A stretch of 64,000 bases of DNA from Intestinimonas massiliensis (ex Afouda et al. 2020) (GTDB lineage: Bacteria > Bacillota > Clostridia > Oscillospirales > Oscillospiraceae). This document shows positions 60,953 through 64,000 of the stretch, piece by piece. The stretch's first letter is position 1. Each line of letters starts with the position of its first letter. The notes under the pieces were generated by a model. That model ran no database searches. It saw nothing but the letters and a program-made list of their open reading frames with translations, and was not told the origin of the DNA. The translations under genes were made by a program, and so were the position numbers. Location: contig NZ_LN869529.1 of the NCBI RefSeq assembly GCF_001244995.1, positions 721,263-785,262 of the forward strand, read 5' to 3'.

Positions 60953-62100
60953 AGCCAATCCGTGTGATGACCATCTTCGGCACCCGGCCAGAGGCCATCA
61001 AAATGGCCCCGCTGGTCCGGGAACTGGCCGGGCGGGACGGCATCGAGAGCCTCTGCTGCGTGACGGCGCAGCACCGGCAGATGCTGGACAGCGTGCTGGA
61101 GATTTTTCGGCTGAAGCCGGACTACGACCTCAACATCATGGAGCCCAATCAGACGTTGTCCACCATCACCAGCAAGTGTCTGGCCGGGGTGGAACAGGTC
61201 CTGGGTCAGGCGAGACCGGACCTGGTGCTGGTCCACGGGGATACCTCCACCACCTTCGCCGGGGCGCTGGCTGCGTTTTACAGCAAGGTGGCAGTGGGCC
61301 ATGTAGAGGCCGGGCTGCGAACCTATGACAAGTATTCCCCCTTTCCAGAAGAGATGAATCGGACGCTGGTGGGGGATATAGCCGATCTCCACTTCTGTCC
61401 CACGGTGGCCAACCGGGACAATCTGGCCAGGGAGGGGATCACCAAGGGTGTTTTCATTACCGGGAATACGGTGATTGACGCCCTGAAGACCACAATGGTA
61501 AAGGATTATCACTTTTCAACCGATGGTTTGAACCGGCTGGACTTTGCCGGCAAAAAAGTCATTTTGGTGACCTGTCACCGGCGGGAGAACTATGGCCGCC
61601 CCATGGAAAACATCATGGCGGCCCTGCGGCAGCTGGCCCAGACCTTTCCGGACGCCGAGCTGGTCTATCCGGTCCATCTGTCGCCGGTGGTGCAGCAGGC
61701 GGCCCACGCTGGGCTGGACGACCTGCCGAACGTCCATCTGATCGCGCCGCTCTCCGCGGACGAGATGCACAATCTGATGGGCCGGTGCTACATGGTCATG
61801 ACCGACTCCGGCGGCCTCCAGGAGGAGGCGCCCGCCCTGGGCAAGCCGGTGCTTGTCCTGCGGCGCGAGACCGAGCGGCCGGAGGCCGTCGCCGCCGGAA
61901 CCGTCAAGCTGGCCGGCACGGAACAGGAGGATATCTTCCGCATGGCGGCCGAACTGCTGGAGTGTCCCGAGGCCTATGCAGCCATGGCCCATGCGGTGAA
62001 TCCCTACGGCGATGGATTTGCCTGCCGACGGATTGCGGATGCCATTGAGTGGCATTTTGGCCTGCGGCCGGAGCCGCCCCAGGCGTTTCGCGCGCAGTAA
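60949..62100 (+). CDS. wecB: UDP-N-acetylglucosamine 2-epimerase (non-hydrolysing)
   Basis: A 383-residue GT-B fold enzyme. FGTRPEAIKMAPL at the N-terminus, HVEAGLRTYDKYSPFPEE in the middle, and MTDSGGLQEEAPALGKPVLVLR near the C-terminus are the family signatures. It converts UDP-GlcNAc to UDP-ManNAc for wall polymer linkage units. It is coupled by ATGA overlap to tagO. Confidence 0.95.
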   Translation: MKPIRVMTIFGTRPEAIKMAPLVRELAGRDGIESLCCVTAQHRQMLDSVLEIFRLKPDYDLNIMEPNQTLSTITSKCLAGVEQVLGQARPDLVLVHGDTSTTFAGALAAFYSKVAVGHVEAGLRTYDKYSPFPEEMNRTLVGDIADLHFCPTVANRDNLAREGITKGVFITGNTVIDALKTTMVKDYHFSTDGLNRLDFAGKKVILVTCHRRENYGRPMENIMAALRQLAQTFPDAELVYPVHLSPVVQQAAHAGLDDLPNVHLIAPLSADEMHNLMGRCYMVMTDSGGLQEEAPALGKPVLVLRRETERPEAVAAGTVKLAGTEQEDIFRMAAELLECPEAYAAMAHAVNPYGDGFACRRIADAIEWHFGLRPEPPQAFRAQ

Positions 62101-62138
62101 AAAAGGACGCCGCAGAAGGCGGGGGAGGTGGGACCGGC

Positions 62139-62930
62139 TTGGGACAGAAGAATAAGACGGTGCTCGCCCTTCTGATTGCCGTCGTCATTGTGGCGGCGGT
62201 GGGCGCCAGCTCCCTGTTCAATCTCATCAGTCCGGGGACCCCTGCTGTGGTGCTGCCGGCGGCGACTGAGCCCGGCAGCACGGAGGAGCCGGGTACACCC
62301 GGCGGTGACTTTTTCACGCCGGTGGAGGTCACGCCGGAGACGGTGCAGAGCGTGATCGAGACTCTGAGCCGCCCCAGCAACTATGCCCGGACGGTTACCA
62401 TCCTCACCGCCGTCGGCGGGGATGCCTACGCGGCGGACACGGCCCGGGTGTGGGTGGACGGTGCGCCGGACACCACCTGGCCCCGGTGGACCCAGACGGA
62501 ACGGACCAGACCCACCGGCCAGGTGGAGCACAGCATCATTGAGGAGACCGGAGAAGGGGAGGGAACGCTCTACCTCTGGTATAACAACGACCGGGAGTAT
62601 CGCAGCTACCCGGCGGACCGCTGGTCGGCGGATCTGTCGCAGCGTATTCCGACCTACGAGGATGTGCTGGCGCTGGAACGGGACTCCATCACGGATACGG
62701 GTTACGAGGAAAAAAGCGGTACCCCCTGCATTTATGTCGAGGTGGAGGACCCGGAGCTGCACTACCGGCAGCGGTATTGGGTCTCGGTCAGCGACGGGCT
62801 GCTGGTGGCGGCCGAGACCGTCAAGGACGGCCAGGTGGTGCTCAGTGCCAGCGCCTCTGGCATGGAGTCCACCGAGGGCACCGCGTTCACCCTGCCGGAC
62901 GGGACGGTGCTCCACCGCACCAGTGACTGA
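62139..62930 (+). CDS. Membrane-anchored extracellular protein of unknown function
   Basis: A 263-residue protein. A short cytoplasmic N-terminus is followed by one membrane helix (about 6-25), a Pro/Thr/Glu-rich linker and a beta-rich external domain of about 200 residues. That domain includes YLWYNNDREYRSYPADRW and YVEVEDPELHYRQRYWVSV. The overall pattern recalls LolA-like or DUF-type outer domains, but I do not recognise the family. TTG 62139 has SD GGGGGAGGTG. It follows the TagO-MnaA pair by 38 bases and is probably in the same unit; a wall-polymer related job is a guess. Confidence 0.7.
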   Translation: MGQKNKTVLALLIAVVIVAAVGASSLFNLISPGTPAVVLPAATEPGSTEEPGTPGGDFFTPVEVTPETVQSVIETLSRPSNYARTVTILTAVGGDAYAADTARVWVDGAPDTTWPRWTQTERTRPTGQVEHSIIEETGEGEGTLYLWYNNDREYRSYPADRWSADLSQRIPTYEDVLALERDSITDTGYEEKSGTPCIYVEVEDPELHYRQRYWVSVSDGLLVAAETVKDGQVVLSASASGMESTEGTAFTLPDGTVLHRTSD

Positions 62931-62940
62931 GCATGGCAGA

Positions 62941-62978
62941 CAGGCACGCAGAGGGGCTCCCTCCGCGTGCCTGTTTTG
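62941..62978 (+). terminator. Terminator after the wall-polymer unit
   Basis: CAGGCACGC and GCGTGCCTG with an inner GAGG/CCTC stem, then TTTTGACC. Confidence 0.65.
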
Positions 62979-62981
62979 ACC

Positions 62982-63434
62982 TTATTCTTTTTCCTTGTCC
63001 TTATCTCTGCCGCCCAGACTGAACAGGAGCAGCAGGCCCAGGATAATGGCCATTTCGATGTTGTCTCCGTCGCCGTCCAGAAACAGGAACAGCAGGATGA
63101 GCAGCAGAAGGATATCGCCGGTATCAATCTCGTCCAGTTTCAAGCCCTTCAGAAGACCGGACAGCCAAGAGGCTTTCCGGTCCGGACCGCCCGGCGGCCC
63201 GGATGGTCCGGGAGGCGGCTGGTGGGCGGTATGCGCTCCCGCCGGCCCGGGGCCAGGGGAGGCGGCCCGGTGGGCCTGGTGAGATTCCGCTGCGTGAGTC
63301 GTCTGCGGCGGCGGCAGGTGCGCCTGACGGGAGGAAGCGCCGCCACGGGGCGGCTCGGGACGCCGGAAGGGAGGGGCGTCCTCCTCCACGACCCGGGTGT
63401 AGGTTGTGCCGTTGGGGATGTACCGGTTATACAT
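62982..63434 (-). CDS. Proline-rich protein with C-terminal membrane helices
   Basis: A 150-residue protein. Residues 20-95 are rich in Pro, His, Ala and Gly. From 95 on come LKLDEIDTGDILLLLILLFL and a second hydrophobic run ending GGRDKDKEKE, two short membrane segments separated by DGDGDN. It overlaps the end of the gene upstream by 8 bases and so is coupled to it. Such small membrane proteins are frequent next to the following family in Firmicutes and have no known function. Confidence 0.6.
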   Translation of the reverse strand: MYNRYIPNGTTYTRVVEEDAPPFRRPEPPRGGASSRQAHLPPPQTTHAAESHQAHRAASPGPGPAGAHTAHQPPPGPSGPPGGPDRKASWLSGLLKGLKLDEIDTGDILLLLILLFLFLDGDGDNIEMAIILGLLLLFSLGGRDKDKEKE

Positions 63435-63690
63435 GTTCGCCTTCGCCCCCTTCCTTGCTCTCGCGGAACATTCGAAGGGCGGCCCGAACCACCCGGGCCA
63501 GCCGGGCGGCCTGGATCGCCCGGTCTACCTTGGCGAACCGTTCTTCCTTGACAAAGGGGCGCAGGGCGGCCAGCAGGGCGGTCTTGTCATCGGCAGGACT
63601 GTTGTACTCGCTGATCAAACGCATCCCCAACTGGATGAGCCTGGGGTCCAGATCGGCCAGGGCGGACAGAGGATTGCCTCCGCCGTTCTG
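63427..63690 (-). pseudogene. Conserved Firmicute hypothetical protein, N-terminus lost
   Basis: Only the C-terminal part is clear: NPLSALADLDPRLIQLGMRL, then DDKTALLAALRPFVKEERFA and LARVVRAALRMF. It is a familiar small-protein family of Clostridia whose Gly-rich N-terminus should precede this. No start codon with SD exists in frame; the ATG at 63630 is inside the conserved part. Upstream the frame runs into the antisense of an MFS gene on the other strand. It appears cut off near 63690. Confidence 0.55.
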
Positions 63691-64000
63691 GAGCTCTTTC
63701 TTCGCATCCCCTTCACCCCGCTGGCCAGGACCTCCGCCCCCCTGGCCCAGCTCGGGCGGGACCTGGGCGACGCCCTCCGCTTTCTCTCCCGGGACAACCC
63801 GCGGCTCTTGAAGCTGCTGGTGGTGGTGGCGGGCATCAATCTGTTCCTCTCTTCTCTATTCACGGTGGGCCTGCCCTATCTGGTTAAGGTCCATCTGAGC
63901 CTCAGCGATCCGCTCTACGGGTTTGCCGAGGCGGCCATGGGCATGGGCTCCATCCTGGGCGGGCTGCTCTCCTCCACCCGGCTGGGCCGCCTGGGCTTTG
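63680..64000 (+). CDS. MFS transporter fragment, N-terminal half missing, runs off window
   Basis: The plus-strand frame from about 63680 reads ASAVLELFLRIPFTPLARTS, then LGRDLGDALRFLSRDNPRLL and a membrane helix starting LKLLVVVAGINLFLSSLFTV, then GFAEAAMGMGSILGGLLSST. These fit the region after helix 6 up to helix 8 of a drug-efflux type major facilitator. The first six helices are not upstream, since the minus-strand gene occupies that place. The fragment therefore begins at a junction near 63690 and continues beyond base 64000. Confidence 0.6.

Noticed and set aside
1..64000. CRISPR array or clustered defence genes
   Set aside because: No regularly spaced repeats or cas genes were seen.

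Overview
The window looks like chromosome from a spore-forming, anaerobic gut Firmicute of the Clostridia (probably the Oscillospirales, near Flavonifractor/Intestinimonas). The reasons are the high-GC codon use with Firmicute-style AGGAGG ribosome binding sites, a spore germination protein (YpeB) and a SleB-type hydrolase, a glycyl radical enzyme with its activase, KtrAB potassium uptake and CoA-based short-chain acid metabolism. The genus is inference. No rRNA or CRISPR array was seen. 

Layout. 0-7.3 kb is housekeeping and envelope: a truncated uridine phosphorylase, a DUF1538 membrane protein with a PII-like partner, a DUF4397 protein, a MarR-MATE efflux operon and a SleB-like hydrolase. 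7.4-12.9 kb holds two tRNA-Ser genes followed by a decayed mobile element: a frameshifted tyrosine recombinase and a 1523-residue polyvalent protein with a HExxH site and an ADP-ribosyltransferase domain. 13-30.2 kb is a nucleoside, ribose and sugar scavenging island. It has the glycyl radical pair YjjI/YjjW, a nucleoside hydrolase, uridine phosphorylase, 8-oxoguanine deaminase, ribokinase, oleate hydratase, and a CUT1 sugar ABC importer with a GH2 glycosidase and ATPase. It is centred on a Crp/Fnr-type regulator, and a shared palindrome (ATGACA-N2-TGTCAT) lies at three of its intergenic regions. 30.5-31.9 kb is a scar of AT-rich cargo genes and a relaxase remnant. 32-37.6 kb is KtrAB facing KdpDE across a large inverted repeat. 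37.6-39.1 kb is a MocR regulator.

39.2-49.4 kb is a sigma-54-controlled operon for an unidentified short-chain acid: CoA-transferase, GntP permease, enoyl-CoA hydratase, MaoC hydratase, acyl-CoA dehydrogenase, OFA/MFS transporter and a sigma-54 activator. A perfect -24/-12 promoter lies at 49361-49375, but an IS110-family element has inserted between it and the operon. The ends of that element can be set from the sequence. Its non-coding left end folds into a bridge RNA in which all four guide segments can be matched to the target and donor DNA.

49.8-64 kb holds a BmrCD-like heterodimeric multidrug exporter and an Lsa-like ABC-F protein, each behind an intrinsic terminator in its leader. It also holds YpeB, GltX and TrpS (divergent, with overlapping -35 boxes) and a TagO-MnaA cell-wall polymer pair. 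At the right edge two N-terminally truncated genes abut near 63.69 kb.
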